From an uncultured Oscillospiraceae bacterium (lineage in GTDB: Bacteria > Bacillota > Clostridia > Oscillospirales > Oscillospiraceae): a DNA stretch of 18,633 nucleotides. Location: positions 1-18,633 of the forward strand of contig CAAEKQ010000165.1 in NCBI GenBank assembly GCA_900756575.1, written 5' to 3'. The notes below the pieces were generated by a model, which did not search any database, was not told where the DNA came from, and worked only from the letters and a program-made list of their open reading frames with translations. Made by a program: the position numbers and the translations under genes. Each line of letters begins with the position of its first letter. The first letter of the stretch is position 1. Below, piece after piece: positions 1 through 7,469 of this stretch.

Positions 1-457
1 ACGCGGAGAAGATCGGAAGTTTCTGTCCACGTACCAGCGTATTCAGTCCGTCAATAGCGGATACGCCGGTCTGGATGAACTCCTCAGGGTAGCTTCTGGC
101 TGCCGGGTTCATAGGCAGGCCATTGATATCTCTTCTTTCCTCGGGAAGAATCTCCGGGCCGTCATCGATCGGGCGGCCCAGGCCGTCGAATACACGGCCC
201 AGCATATCCTCGGAAACGCCCAGCTGCAGGGGATGACCCAGGAAGCGAACCTTGCTCTTGGCCAGGTTGATACCGGCGGAGGAGTCAAACAGCTGAACCA
301 GCGCGTCAGGCCCGTCAATCTCCAGTACCTGGCACAGGCGGCGTTCTCCGCTTGGCAACTCGATCTCACCCAGCTCGTCATAGGTGACGCCCTCTACATT
401 TTTCACCAGCATCAGAGGTCCGGAAACCTCGGAGATGGTGCGATATTCCTTAATCAT
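1..457 (-). CDS. ntpB: V-type ATP synthase subunit B, N-terminal part (cut by window edge)
   Basis: Subunit B is the non-catalytic nucleotide-site subunit that alternates with A in the A3B3 head of V/A-type ATPases. Only about 152 N-terminal residues are present, starting MIKEYRTISEVSGPL and reaching the conserved stretch around SAIDGLNTLVRGQKLPIF. This covers the beta-barrel domain and the beginning of the nucleotide-binding domain; the C-terminal half lies left of the window. The ATG at 455-457 sits inside the last codons of ntpA (shared ATGATTAA, 8-nt overlap), which implies translational coupling and roughly equal A and B output. In the E. hirae order, subunit D would follow outside the window. 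Identity is certain from sequence and position; no truncation is visible other than the window boundary. Confidence 0.96.
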   Translation of the reverse strand, partial: MIKEYRTISEVSGPLMLVKNVEGVTYDELGEIELPSGERRLCQVLEIDGPDALVQLFDSSAGINLAKSKVRFLGHPLQLGVSEDMLGRVFDGLGRPIDDGPEILPEERRDINGLPMNPAARSYPEEFIQTGVSAIDGLNTLVRGQKLPIFSA

Positions 458-2228
458 AGTCCTGGGCACCTGCCTTTGCGATAATTTTTTCAATCTGCGC
501 AGTCATATCGTCATGAATCTGCTGATAAGCGGCCACATAGTCCTCATCGGGCACGCTCTTTGCACGGCCGATTTTCTCCCGGGCGTCAATGGCGGTGAGC
601 TCCTTGAGGGGAGCACCCTTTGCCACGGCGTCACGGCACAGGCTGTCGTAATCCAGAATCAGCTTCAAAAGACGGAACTGACGGTCAAAGGAGGAGTACC
701 AGTCGATCTCGTTGAAGGAGTTCTGCTGGAGGAAGTCCTCTCGAATCATCTTTGCGATTTCCAGGGTCAGCTGGTCGTCAACGCCCAGGGAATCTTTACC
801 GACCATCTTGACGATCTCGTCCAGCTCGGCCTCCTCCTGAAGGGTTGCCATGGCGCGATAACGGTTCTTGGTCCAGTCCTTGTTGACGTTCTCATCCAGC
901 CAGGGTTGCAGGGTGTCCATATACAGGGAGTAGGAGTTCAGCCAGTTGATGGCGGGGAAGTGACGGGCGTAGGCCAGGGAGGAATCCAGACCCCAGAATA
1001 CCTTTACAATCCGCATGGTTGCCTGAGAGACAGGCTCGGAGGTATCGCCGCCGGGAGGGGAAACTGCACCGATGGCGGTCAGGCTGCCCTGACGATCGCC
1101 GCTGCCGATGCACTTGACCACACCGGCGCGCTCGTAGAACTGCGCCAGACGGGAAGCCAGGTAAGCGGGGTAGCCTTCCTCGCCGGGCATCTCCTCCAGA
1201 CGGCCGGACATCTCACGGAGAGCCTCGGCCCAACGGGAGGTGGAGTCTGCGATAACGGCGACATCATAGCCCATATCACGGAAATACTCCGCAATGGTGA
1301 TGCCGGTGTAGATGGAGGCCTCACGGGCTGCCACAGGCATATCGGAGGTGTTTGCAATCAACACGGTGCGCTTCATGATGGAGTCGCCGGTGCGGGGGTC
1401 CACCAGCTCGGGGAATTCCCGCAGTACGTCGGTCATCTCGTTGCCGCGCTCGCCGCAGCCGATATAAACCACCAGGTCTACGTCAGACCACTTTGCCAGC
1501 TGATGCTGAATGACGGTCTTGCCGGAGCCAAAGGGGCCGGGGACGCAGGCGGTGCCGCCCTTTGCCACGGGAAACATGGTATCAATGACACGCTGGCCGG
1601 AGCACAGGGGCTGGTTGGGGGAGAGCTTATTCTTATAGGGACGGCCATTACGGACTGCCCAGCGCTGCATCATGGGAAGCTCAACGGTTTTGCCGTCGCA
1701 GTCCAGAACACAGATGGTCTCCAGCACATTGAATGCGCCGGTTTTGATCTCTTTGATGGTGCCTTCGGTGCCATAGGGAACCATGATCCGGTGCTCCATA
1801 ACGGAGGTTTCCTGGACGGTGCCCAGAATGTCGCCGCCCTGCACATGGTCGCCTACCTTTGCGGTTGCAACGAAGTCCCACTTCTTCTCGTGGTCAATGG
1901 GGGAGACCTCAATGCCGCGGGAGATGGTGTTGCCGCAGCGCTCCATGATTTTTTCCAGGGGGCGCTGAATGCCGTCATAAATATTTTCAATCATGCCGGG
2001 TCCCAGCTCGACGCTCAGGGGGAAGCCGGTGGTTTCCACCGCAACGCCGGGGCCAAGGCCGGAGGTTTCCTCGTAGACCTGGATGGAGGCTGCATCGCCG
2101 CGCATCTCGATGATCTCACCGATCAGACGCTGAGGACCTACGCGGACTACGTCATACATATTGGCGTCCGCCAGACCCTCGGCAACCACCAGAGGACCGG
2201 AAACCTTGACAACAGTACCGGTTGCCAT
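450..2228 (-). CDS. ntpA: V-type ATP synthase catalytic subunit A
   Basis: Catalytic subunit of the cytoplasmic V1 head; it hydrolyses (or makes) ATP, with energy exchanged through the central shaft. The 592-residue product is the usual family length. It has an N-terminal barrel (about 1-70), the V/A-specific non-homologous insert (about 110-185), the Walker A loop GPFGSGKT at residues 231-238, the catalytic Glu region GCGERGNEM at about 257-264, and the PPGGDTSEP nucleotide-domain motif near 390. The ATG at 2228 has AAAGGA about 10 nt upstream; 43 nt separate it from the end of the F gene, the largest gap in this part of the operon. Its stop overlaps the ntpB start by 8 nt. A long open frame on the opposite strand (384-2363) is only codon-bias shadow. 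Confidence 0.98.
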   Translation of the reverse strand: MATGTVVKVSGPLVVAEGLADANMYDVVRVGPQRLIGEIIEMRGDAASIQVYEETSGLGPGVAVETTGFPLSVELGPGMIENIYDGIQRPLEKIMERCGNTISRGIEVSPIDHEKKWDFVATAKVGDHVQGGDILGTVQETSVMEHRIMVPYGTEGTIKEIKTGAFNVLETICVLDCDGKTVELPMMQRWAVRNGRPYKNKLSPNQPLCSGQRVIDTMFPVAKGGTACVPGPFGSGKTVIQHQLAKWSDVDLVVYIGCGERGNEMTDVLREFPELVDPRTGDSIMKRTVLIANTSDMPVAAREASIYTGITIAEYFRDMGYDVAVIADSTSRWAEALREMSGRLEEMPGEEGYPAYLASRLAQFYERAGVVKCIGSGDRQGSLTAIGAVSPPGGDTSEPVSQATMRIVKVFWGLDSSLAYARHFPAINWLNSYSLYMDTLQPWLDENVNKDWTKNRYRAMATLQEEAELDEIVKMVGKDSLGVDDQLTLEIAKMIREDFLQQNSFNEIDWYSSFDRQFRLLKLILDYDSLCRDAVAKGAPLKELTAIDAREKIGRAKSVPDEDYVAAYQQIHDDMTAQIEKIIAKAGAQDYD

Positions 2229-2271
2229 TCGCTATCATTCCTTTACGCTAAATTTCGATTCAATTCGCCGA

Positions 2272-2580
2272 TTAAAGTATATCTGCGCCTACTGCTCGCT
2301 CCACAGAGCTTTGCAGTGCGTCGGTGCCAAGACCAAGAGAGCCGGATTTGCCGGGAATCATGATGATGGCAGGGGTAACGCTGTCCTGATACCGGGCAAT
2401 GTCACCGGAAATCTGAGATGCCAGCTGCTCGGTCATATAGATAATGGCATATTCCTCCCGGGCAAGCTTATGGAGGGTATGACGCGCTTCGGCGGGATCT
2501 TCGGTGGGAAATACGGAAAGTCCCAGCGCGCCGAAGCCCAGAATGCTGTCCCGGTCACCCATGACTGCAATTTTATACAT
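2272..2580 (-). CDS. ntpG: V-type ATP synthase subunit F (NtpG of E. hirae)
   Basis: Small central-shaft subunit that binds D inside the A3B3 head and regulates rotation. The product is 102 residues, typical of subunit F. It starts MYKIAVMGDRDSILGFGALG, the family's N-terminal beta strand plus the glycine-rich turn, and continues through the YAIIYMTEQLA strand-helix. The ATG at 2578-2580 lies within the end of ntpC (ATGTATAA, 8-nt overlap). A longer reading that starts at 2769 is out of family and lies entirely inside ntpC, so it is rejected. Naming differs by system: this subunit is F in general V-ATPase usage and NtpG in E. hirae. Position between C and A fits both. Confidence 0.95.
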   Translation of the reverse strand: MYKIAVMGDRDSILGFGALGLSVFPTEDPAEARHTLHKLAREEYAIIYMTEQLASQISGDIARYQDSVTPAIIMIPGKSGSLGLGTDALQSSVERAVGADIL

Positions 2581-3568
2581 AAGGATCACGCAGCCTTTCC
2601 CGGATGGAATCCGTGGAGACACCGCCCAGTCTGCCGGACATGATGATCCGGGCGGCGGTGATCTCATTTTCCTTTGCGGCGGCATAGGCCACCAGTACGC
2701 TGTCGCCGAAGGAGACCATACGGCTCTTCTGGAGATAAGCGCACAGGGCGTTGTCCACCGCTTTTTCAAACTCCGTCTGCCGTCCGCCCTTCTTTACGGT
2801 ATCGCCCAGTGCGGCGGCATCGGACAGTGCGCCGGTAAATACGCCCGCCAGACTTCCGCCCGCCATGGTGCAGGAGAGGATGGACTCCGGTGAGACATTG
2901 CCGCCGGACAGCAGCGCGCCCTTCAAAAAGTCGTTGTCCTTCTTCATGCGCAGCGCGCGAACCGCAGACTTGAGGTTGGCGGCGTCGATCTGAAGCTGTA
3001 CATAGCCCAGAAGGAAGTCACTGCCGGAATTCTTTGCGGTGTCCAGCATCTCGGTATAGCAGGCACGATCCAGATAAAAATCGCTTTTCTGGGGATCGCC
3101 GGTGGCAGCCAGAATTTCTTCTGCGGCAGCCAGAGCGCGGCGGCAGGCATCGGACAGGGGGGACGTTTCCCCATGCTCCACCGCACGCTTTACGGTGTCC
3201 AGGGGATAGCGCCCGGCGTCGATGAGCATACTGCCTGCGTCCTTGCCGGAGTGGGCGCATTTCATCAGCGCCTTGAGGTTGTGGTAATCATATTTCATCC
3301 TGAATACATCTACAATGTCAGAATTGGGAGACATGGAGGCAAGCTCGGAAAAGGTTTCCGCTCTTGCGGCGCTGAGAGACTGGGAGAGGGAATCTAGATC
3401 GGCCTTCTCCAGCCCGGTGTAGCCGCACTCGGAGAGCACCTTGGCGGCGTCCTCGTCGGTGCGGGCTTCCAGCATCCGCTCCATGCGTTCCCGGCTGAGC
3501 ATCCGGTTTTCCATGCTCCGGAGCCGGGTAGAGATATACAGGAAATCGGTATCCTTGAGCTTAGACAA
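2573..3568 (-). CDS. ntpC: V-type ATP synthase subunit C (d-type socket protein)
   Basis: Subunit C (AtpC/NtpC, homologous to eukaryotic subunit d) is the funnel-shaped socket joining the central shaft to the c ring. The 331-residue protein is all-helical in appearance and matches family length. It has the recognisable N-terminal YISTRLRSMENRMLSRERME segment and repeated helix pairs around the YHNLKALMK motif. The start codon is TTG at 3568, supported by an excellent purine-rich ribosome site (GGAGG 7 nt upstream); the first ATG would remove 18 conserved residues. Its 3' end overlaps the F gene by 8 nt. It is preceded by ntpE with a 26-nt gap. Confidence 0.95.
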   Translation of the reverse strand: MSKLKDTDFLYISTRLRSMENRMLSRERMERMLEARTDEDAAKVLSECGYTGLEKADLDSLSQSLSAARAETFSELASMSPNSDIVDVFRMKYDYHNLKALMKCAHSGKDAGSMLIDAGRYPLDTVKRAVEHGETSPLSDACRRALAAAEEILAATGDPQKSDFYLDRACYTEMLDTAKNSGSDFLLGYVQLQIDAANLKSAVRALRMKKDNDFLKGALLSGGNVSPESILSCTMAGGSLAGVFTGALSDAAALGDTVKKGGRQTEFEKAVDNALCAYLQKSRMVSFGDSVLVAYAAAKENEITAARIIMSGRLGGVSTDSIRERLRDPYV

Positions 3569-3594
3569 GCTCCTTCCTCCTTCCTATGGTGGCC

Positions 3595-4194
3595 TTAGTC
3601 AAAGAGAATGCCGGCAACGTCTTTTGCAGTCTGCTCTTTCTCAAGACGAATCAGCGCTGCAAAGGTGCAGTTCACTTCCACGTTGCCGTTCTGAACGTAA
3701 AGGCCGCCCTGGAAGGGACGGGACTCCTCGGACAGAGTCAGCTTGCCGGCTTTGCCCTGCTGCTCCAGCAGTTCGTTGGCGGCAATGACCACGCGCTTGC
3801 CGTAGCGGCTGCGGTCTGTCTCGGAGAATACCAGCGCCTCGGTGCCGGTCTGGCTGGCGTTTACGGCAAGCCGGGTGAGAAGCTGGGCATACTGATCTTC
3901 CGGCAGCTCCAGAAGCTTTTTGTAGGCCAGATCATAGGCCTCGGCCAGCATTTCCTGCTTGGTTTTCAGCTGGAGCTTTCTTGCCTCCAGTTGTGCCACG
4001 CTGCCCAGACGCTCCACCCGCTGTGCGGCATCGGATTCGCCTTTTTTCAGCGTGTCGGCATAGTCCTGATCGGCGGCAGCCTGATAGCCGTCGTAGATCG
4101 CCTTTGCCTGAGCATTGGCCCGGTCCATCAGCGCCTTGACATCGGCGTCGGACTGAGCGGCAATGCGTTCGGTGATCTTTTCAATACCATTCAT
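3595..4194 (-). CDS. ntpE: V-type ATP synthase subunit E (peripheral stalk)
   Basis: Subunit E pairs with the small stalk subunit to form the peripheral stalk (stator) linking V1 to subunit a. The 199-residue product has a long Ala/Gln/Lys/Asp-rich N-terminal helix (about 1-100, coiled-coil character) and a globular C-terminal domain, as in the family. The open frame could begin at a TTG at 4200. The ATG at 4194 is preferred because the AAGGAAGG ribosome site is 8 nt from the ATG but only about 2 nt from the TTG. It lies between the c-ring gene and subunit C, as in the E. hirae ntp operon. Confidence 0.95.
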   Translation of the reverse strand: MNGIEKITERIAAQSDADVKALMDRANAQAKAIYDGYQAAADQDYADTLKKGESDAAQRVERLGSVAQLEARKLQLKTKQEMLAEAYDLAYKKLLELPEDQYAQLLTRLAVNASQTGTEALVFSETDRSRYGKRVVIAANELLEQQGKAGKLTLSEESRPFQGGLYVQNGNVEVNCTFAALIRLEKEQTAKDVAGILFD

Positions 4195-4223
4195 GCTCAA
4201 AACCTTCCTTTATCGGGTTCGGA

Positions 4224-4706
4224 TCAGAGCCAGATCAGCATCAGCATGGAAGCCAGCAGGGACAGAATGGCGTAGAACTCAACGATACCGCAGAGGATCA
4301 GGCCCTTGGACCAATCGTTGGGCTTCTTTGCCAGAATGTTAATGGAGCCGGCAGCAACACGGCCCTGTGCGATTGCGGAGAGCAGGCCGCCCAGTGCCAT
4401 GGGCATGCAAGCGACGAAGTACTGCATACCCTGGGTAACGGTGAGGTCAGCAGCGGTGCCATTGAGCATGCCGATCTGGATCAGCGCGAAGAACCAGACA
4501 ACCAGACCATACAGGCCCTGCGTACCGGGCAGCAGCTGAAGCACCATGACCTTACCGGATTTAGAGGGATCCTCACTCAGAAGACCGGTACCGGCTTCAC
4601 CGGCAATACCGGTGCCCTTAGCGGAGCCAACACAGGAAAGACCAACTGCAAGACCGGCGCCCAGAAGAGCAAGTGCCAATCCGCCAAAACTATCCAAGAA
4701 ATTCAT
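4224..4706 (-). CDS. ntpK: V-type ATP synthase rotor ring subunit K (c), Na+-site signature
   Basis: Membrane subunit that forms the ion-carrying rotor ring. At 160 residues it is a double-hairpin (16-kDa type) subunit with four TM helices, about 8-27, 53-80, 92-115 and 133-158. Helix 2 has LQLLPGTQGLYG (L59, T62, Q63, Y66), helix 3 has AIAQGR (Q114), and helix 4 has IVEFYAIL (essential E143). In E. hirae NtpK the equivalents L61, T64, Q65, Y68, Q110 and E139 form the Na+ site (established). Na+ coupling here is inference from their full conservation. The ATG at 4706 follows AAGGAGG by 8 nt, and this ribosome site overlaps the stop codon of the upstream gene for subunit I. Confidence 0.97.
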   Translation of the reverse strand: MNFLDSFGGLALALLGAGLAVGLSCVGSAKGTGIAGEAGTGLLSEDPSKSGKVMVLQLLPGTQGLYGLVVWFFALIQIGMLNGTAADLTVTQGMQYFVACMPMALGGLLSAIAQGRVAAGSINILAKKPNDWSKGLILCGIVEFYAILSLLASMLMLIWL

Positions 4707-4719
4707 AACAAAATCCTCC

Positions 4720-6651
4720 TTATGAAATTACATCAACATATTCGGTGTCAATTTTAACAGGTTCAAAGGGTTTGCCGCCGTCCTCGTAGAATCTCCCAAA
4801 GAATTCGAGACACTGCAGGCGCATGTCATGGACATAGCAGCCCAGCAGGTTCAGCGCCATGTTCAGGGCGTTGCCGATCATGGAGATCAGGAAGAACAGA
4901 ACGACATTGCCGGTGATGGAGCCGAGGGTGTTGAACACCTGGGCGATGACCGCACCGGCCAGCATCAGCGCCATCAGACGGGAATAGGACAGAATATCGG
5001 AAAAATATCCGGTAATGTTATTGTACAGGGAACCGCCGATGCCCATGAGCTTTCCGCCGATGCCCTTCTTGCCATAGCCCTGGGTGAGTACCAGAAGGAC
5101 GATGATGGCGATCACAAAGGGTTTAACCTTGCCGGTGAGCGCTGCACAGCCGCCCAGAATAAACACCAGGTACCATGCGCCTTCATTGCAAAGGGCGTCC
5201 ATCACCTGACCGCGGCGCACCTTGTTGTAAATGTTCACGGCCATACCGGTGAAGATCTGAACGAGACCCAACACCAGAGAGCCCAGTAGCACGGCCAGCG
5301 CATCGTCCAGAGGGGAGAACAGGCTGGGCAGATTCACTGCGGTGCCAGTGAGCATTTCGGTGAGCTGAGGAATCAGGTTGCCGAAAAAGCTGCCGGTAAT
5401 CAGGCCAAAGGCGAACGTTGCAATGCCGCAGTATTTAAACAGGTTAAAGAACTGGGCCTTTTCACCCCGCAGATTCTTCTTCTTAATGATAAAGGCACAG
5501 CCAAGGATCATCAGAAGACCATAGCCCATGTCCGCCATCATCATGCCATAGAAGAAGATGAAGAACGGGGCCATCAGAGGGTTGGGGTCTACACTGCCAT
5601 AGGCGGGCAGGGCGTACATATTGGTAACGGTGTTAAGAGAGCTGACCAGCTTGCCGCTTTTCAACTTCACCGGTACCTCAGGGTATTCCTCCGGATCCGG
5701 CTCGGTGAGCTCATAGGCGCAGCCAAAGCTGTCGGCCAATTTGATGAGTTCCTCCTCCTGCTGTGCGGGAACCCAGCCCTCCAAATAGAAGGTCTGATCG
5801 GTGTCCAGAAGGCGCTCTTTGTTCTGCTCCTTCTGAATCTCCTGGAGCATCCGGTCGTGGCACATTTGCAGTGCCAGCCTGCTTTCGCCCATGCCGGAGA
5901 TGGATTCCTTCAGGCTCTCCACCTTCTGCTCCAGTCCGGTTTTCTGGGCGGCGAGATAGGATAGCGTCTCGATTGCGGTGCCGACGATGCCCTTGAAGGA
6001 GGTGTTGGAGAAGCCGTAAGGCTTCAGCGCATCCAGCGCCGCCTCAGCCTGGGGACGGTAGCACATCAGAAGCAGATAATGTACCTCGGCGTCGGTGGAG
6101 GCTTCGGTCAGCTCTGAGGCGTCTGCGGCCAGGGCAAGATCCTTCCGGACGTGCTCCAGATCCACCGTGGCTGGCATCATGCCAAACTGAATATATACCG
6201 ACGGGGTGGACTGGGTATTCAGAGGAATATCAAGTCCGGCCCAGGGCATCACAGTGGCTGCCGTGGTGACGATTTTCTGGAGACCGGCTGTGGCTTCCTG
6301 AAGATCTGCGGCGTATCCGTTGATCCGGCGAACCTTTTCCACGGCATCTGCAATGGCCTGGGGATCAAACAGCTCAGACTCCAAAACCTGGGGCTTGGGG
6401 GCCAGGAGCTTGGACTTCGCCGGGGCGTAGGTATCCAGGGTGGCAAGGGCGGCGTCGGTATCCTCCAGCAGCCGTTCTTTTTCGGAACGGGTGCTTTCGT
6501 TTGGACGCAGCACATGAGACCACTGTTCATCCTTCGACGGGTCGATCTGCGAGACTTCTACACAGCCAAGCTCTTGGAGCTTCTGAAACAGCGGGTCACG
6601 ATCCTTCAGAAGACCGATGAGACGTAGTCGTTTCATACTGACGATTGCCAT
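4720..6651 (-). CDS. ntpI: V-type ATP synthase subunit I (a)
   Basis: Stator membrane subunit that provides the two ion half-channels and anchors the peripheral stalks. The 643-residue protein has a cytoplasmic N-terminal half (about 1-340, with helical arms around 60-120 and 235-290) and a C-terminal half with about eight TM segments from about residue 355 on. The LSYSRLMAL helix carries Arg558, and the HDMRLQCLEFFGRFYEDGG tail carries Arg611. These correspond by motif to the two essential arginines of E. hirae NtpI. The ATG at 6651 gives the family-like start MAIVSMKRLRLIG and lies 1 nt after the stop of the preceding gene. Its ribosome site is weak, which suggests coupling to the upstream gene. 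Confidence 0.97.
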   Translation of the reverse strand: MAIVSMKRLRLIGLLKDRDPLFQKLQELGCVEVSQIDPSKDEQWSHVLRPNESTRSEKERLLEDTDAALATLDTYAPAKSKLLAPKPQVLESELFDPQAIADAVEKVRRINGYAADLQEATAGLQKIVTTAATVMPWAGLDIPLNTQSTPSVYIQFGMMPATVDLEHVRKDLALAADASELTEASTDAEVHYLLLMCYRPQAEAALDALKPYGFSNTSFKGIVGTAIETLSYLAAQKTGLEQKVESLKESISGMGESRLALQMCHDRMLQEIQKEQNKERLLDTDQTFYLEGWVPAQQEEELIKLADSFGCAYELTEPDPEEYPEVPVKLKSGKLVSSLNTVTNMYALPAYGSVDPNPLMAPFFIFFYGMMMADMGYGLLMILGCAFIIKKKNLRGEKAQFFNLFKYCGIATFAFGLITGSFFGNLIPQLTEMLTGTAVNLPSLFSPLDDALAVLLGSLVLGLVQIFTGMAVNIYNKVRRGQVMDALCNEGAWYLVFILGGCAALTGKVKPFVIAIIVLLVLTQGYGKKGIGGKLMGIGGSLYNNITGYFSDILSYSRLMALMLAGAVIAQVFNTLGSITGNVVLFFLISMIGNALNMALNLLGCYVHDMRLQCLEFFGRFYEDGGKPFEPVKIDTEYVDVIS

Positions 6652-6652
6652 A

Positions 6653-6967
6653 TCAGTCTATCACGATCCTTTCTACAATGCTGTCTGCCGCAGCATCCAG
6701 CCGGGTTTCGGCACGGGCACGGAGTACAGCACATTGATTTTCTGCGTGATGCATGATTTCTTCCGCATTTACTGCGGCCTTTGCTTCTGCGTTACGCATC
6801 ATTTCTTTCACCGCAGCCGCAGCCTGAGCTTCTTTGTCGGCCTGATAGGCCTTGCCCTTGGCGTCGGCGTCGGCGATGATCTGCTTGGAAGCGGCGGAGG
6901 CGTCCTGCATGGAGGACTTTGCCTGGGCTTCCGCTTGGGTTACCTGGGTCATTGCATCCAGAGTCAT
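6653..6967 (-). CDS. ntpF: V-type ATP synthase small peripheral-stalk subunit (G/H type; NtpF of E. hirae)
   Basis: First gene of the operon. The 104-residue product is almost entirely a charged, alanine-rich helix with heptad character (about 8-95), as expected for the stalk subunit that pairs with E in a right-handed coiled coil. Sequence identity in this family is low, so the call rests on composition, length and position directly upstream of ntpI, exactly where E. hirae has ntpF. The ATG at 6967 is preceded by an AAAGGCGGTG purine stretch. Only 1 nt separates its stop from the ntpI start. The name G or H is used in other bacteria. Confidence 0.9.
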   Translation of the reverse strand: MTLDAMTQVTQAEAQAKSSMQDASAASKQIIADADAKGKAYQADKEAQAAAAVKEMMRNAEAKAAVNAEEIMHHAENQCAVLRARAETRLDAAADSIVERIVID

Positions 6968-6997
6968 GGTTTCACCGCCTTTCCAGTGGTTTCGGTG

Positions 6998-7049
6998 GGC
7001 GCACGGTGCGCCATCATCCTGATGCCGGGAATTGGGTATTTCACGGCAT
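6998..7049. other. Two short hairpins in the leader of the V-ATPase operon
   Basis: Inverted repeat GGCGCA/TGCGCC (6998-7012, 3-nt loop), followed by ATGCCG/CGGCAT (7022-7027 with 7044-7049). Both would lie in the 5' leader RNA, 30-80 nt upstream of the first start codon. Neither has a T-run, so they are not terminators. A regulatory or stabilising role is only a guess. Confidence 0.35.
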
Positions 7050-7075
7050 GGTGAGGATGTGCCGTTCTATCTATG

Positions 7076-7104
7076 ATTATACCGGGAATCGTGAAAATAT
7101 GGTA
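7076..7104 (-). promoter_or_regulatory. Candidate proximal promoter (P2) of the V-ATPase operon
   Basis: On the minus strand a perfect TATAAT lies at 7076-7081. The -35 position 17 nt upstream (TACCAT, 7099-7104) is poor, so this is a moderate call. Transcription would start near 7069 and give a leader of about 100 nt. Confidence 0.4.
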
Positions 7105-7227
7105 TCGCATTTTCTACACAAAAATGACCAAAATTTTGGGGGATGTACAAAGCATCTTCACGAATTTGGCGGAAATTCGAGGGGGAAAATGTGACAAAAC
7201 GGCAAAGTTGTCCGAACAATACGAATA

Positions 7228-7258
7228 AGGTAAATGATATTCAACTTTGAATTTACCT
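7228..7258. repeat. Imperfect inverted repeat between the two V-ATPase promoters
   Basis: AGGTAAA (7228-7234) pairs with TTTACCT (7252-7258), and TTCAA (7240-7244) pairs with TTGAA (7247-7251), making a 12-bp stem with a 5-nt bulge and a 2-nt loop. No T-run follows on either strand. It is a possible operator or RNA hairpin downstream of P1. Confidence 0.35.
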
Positions 7259-7265
7259 AATAGAA

Positions 7266-7284
7266 AAATGACTAGAAGTCATTT
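7266..7284. repeat. Perfect palindrome at the predicted start site of promoter P1
   Basis: AAATGACT-AGA-AGTCATTT is an 8-bp perfect inverted repeat with a 3-nt centre. It begins about where minus-strand transcription from P1 would start. The position suits an operator or a 5'-terminal RNA hairpin; which of these is not decidable from sequence. Confidence 0.45.
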
Positions 7285-7291
7285 CTTGAAC

Positions 7292-7320
7292 AGTATAGCA
7301 AAGATATTTGCAAAATGCAA
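7292..7320 (-). promoter_or_regulatory. Candidate distal promoter (P1) of the V-ATPase operon
   Basis: Minus strand: -10 TATACT (7292-7297) with an extended TGC just upstream, 17-nt spacer, and a weak -35 TTGCAT (7315-7320). It lies immediately beyond the leuA terminator, and no other minus-strand gene intervenes before ntpF. The leader from here would be about 318 nt. Confidence 0.5.
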
Positions 7321-7352
7321 GGGATTTGAAGAAAAAGATTCACAATGTCTAC

Positions 7353-7374
7353 AAAAAACCCGGCCGGTGTTTTT
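7353..7374 (-). terminator. Intrinsic terminator downstream of leuA
   Basis: A-run, CC-GGCC-GG core and T-run (7353-7374) form an 8-bp stem with a one-base bulge. On the minus strand it ends in six T residues. It is symmetrical and could also work on the plus strand, but no plus gene precedes it. It separates leuA from the V-ATPase promoters. Confidence 0.7.
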
Positions 7375-7432
7375 GCATTTTGTTAGAAGCCGTGACGGTT
7401 TTTACCCACAGAGCTGGTTCTGGGTAAAGAAG

Positions 7433-7462
7433 TCCCCCGGGACCAAATCGGATCTCGGGGGA
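7433..7462 (-). terminator. Strong GC hairpin just after the leuA stop codon
   Basis: TCCCCCGGGA (7433-7442) pairs with TCTCGGGGGA (7453-7462) over 10 bp, one of them G.T, starting 8 nt past the leuA stop. The following minus-strand tail (CTTCTTT) is a weak T-run, so it may be a first terminator or an mRNA 3' end protector in tandem with the hairpin at 7353-7374. Confidence 0.5.
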
Positions 7463-7469
7463 AGATGGG

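Noticed and set aside
384..2363. 659-codon open frame on the plus strand opposite ntpA
   Set aside because: It lies wholly antisense to a certain gene, has low-complexity composition (Gly/His/Leu/Val rich) and no ribosome site; it is a by-product of codon bias.
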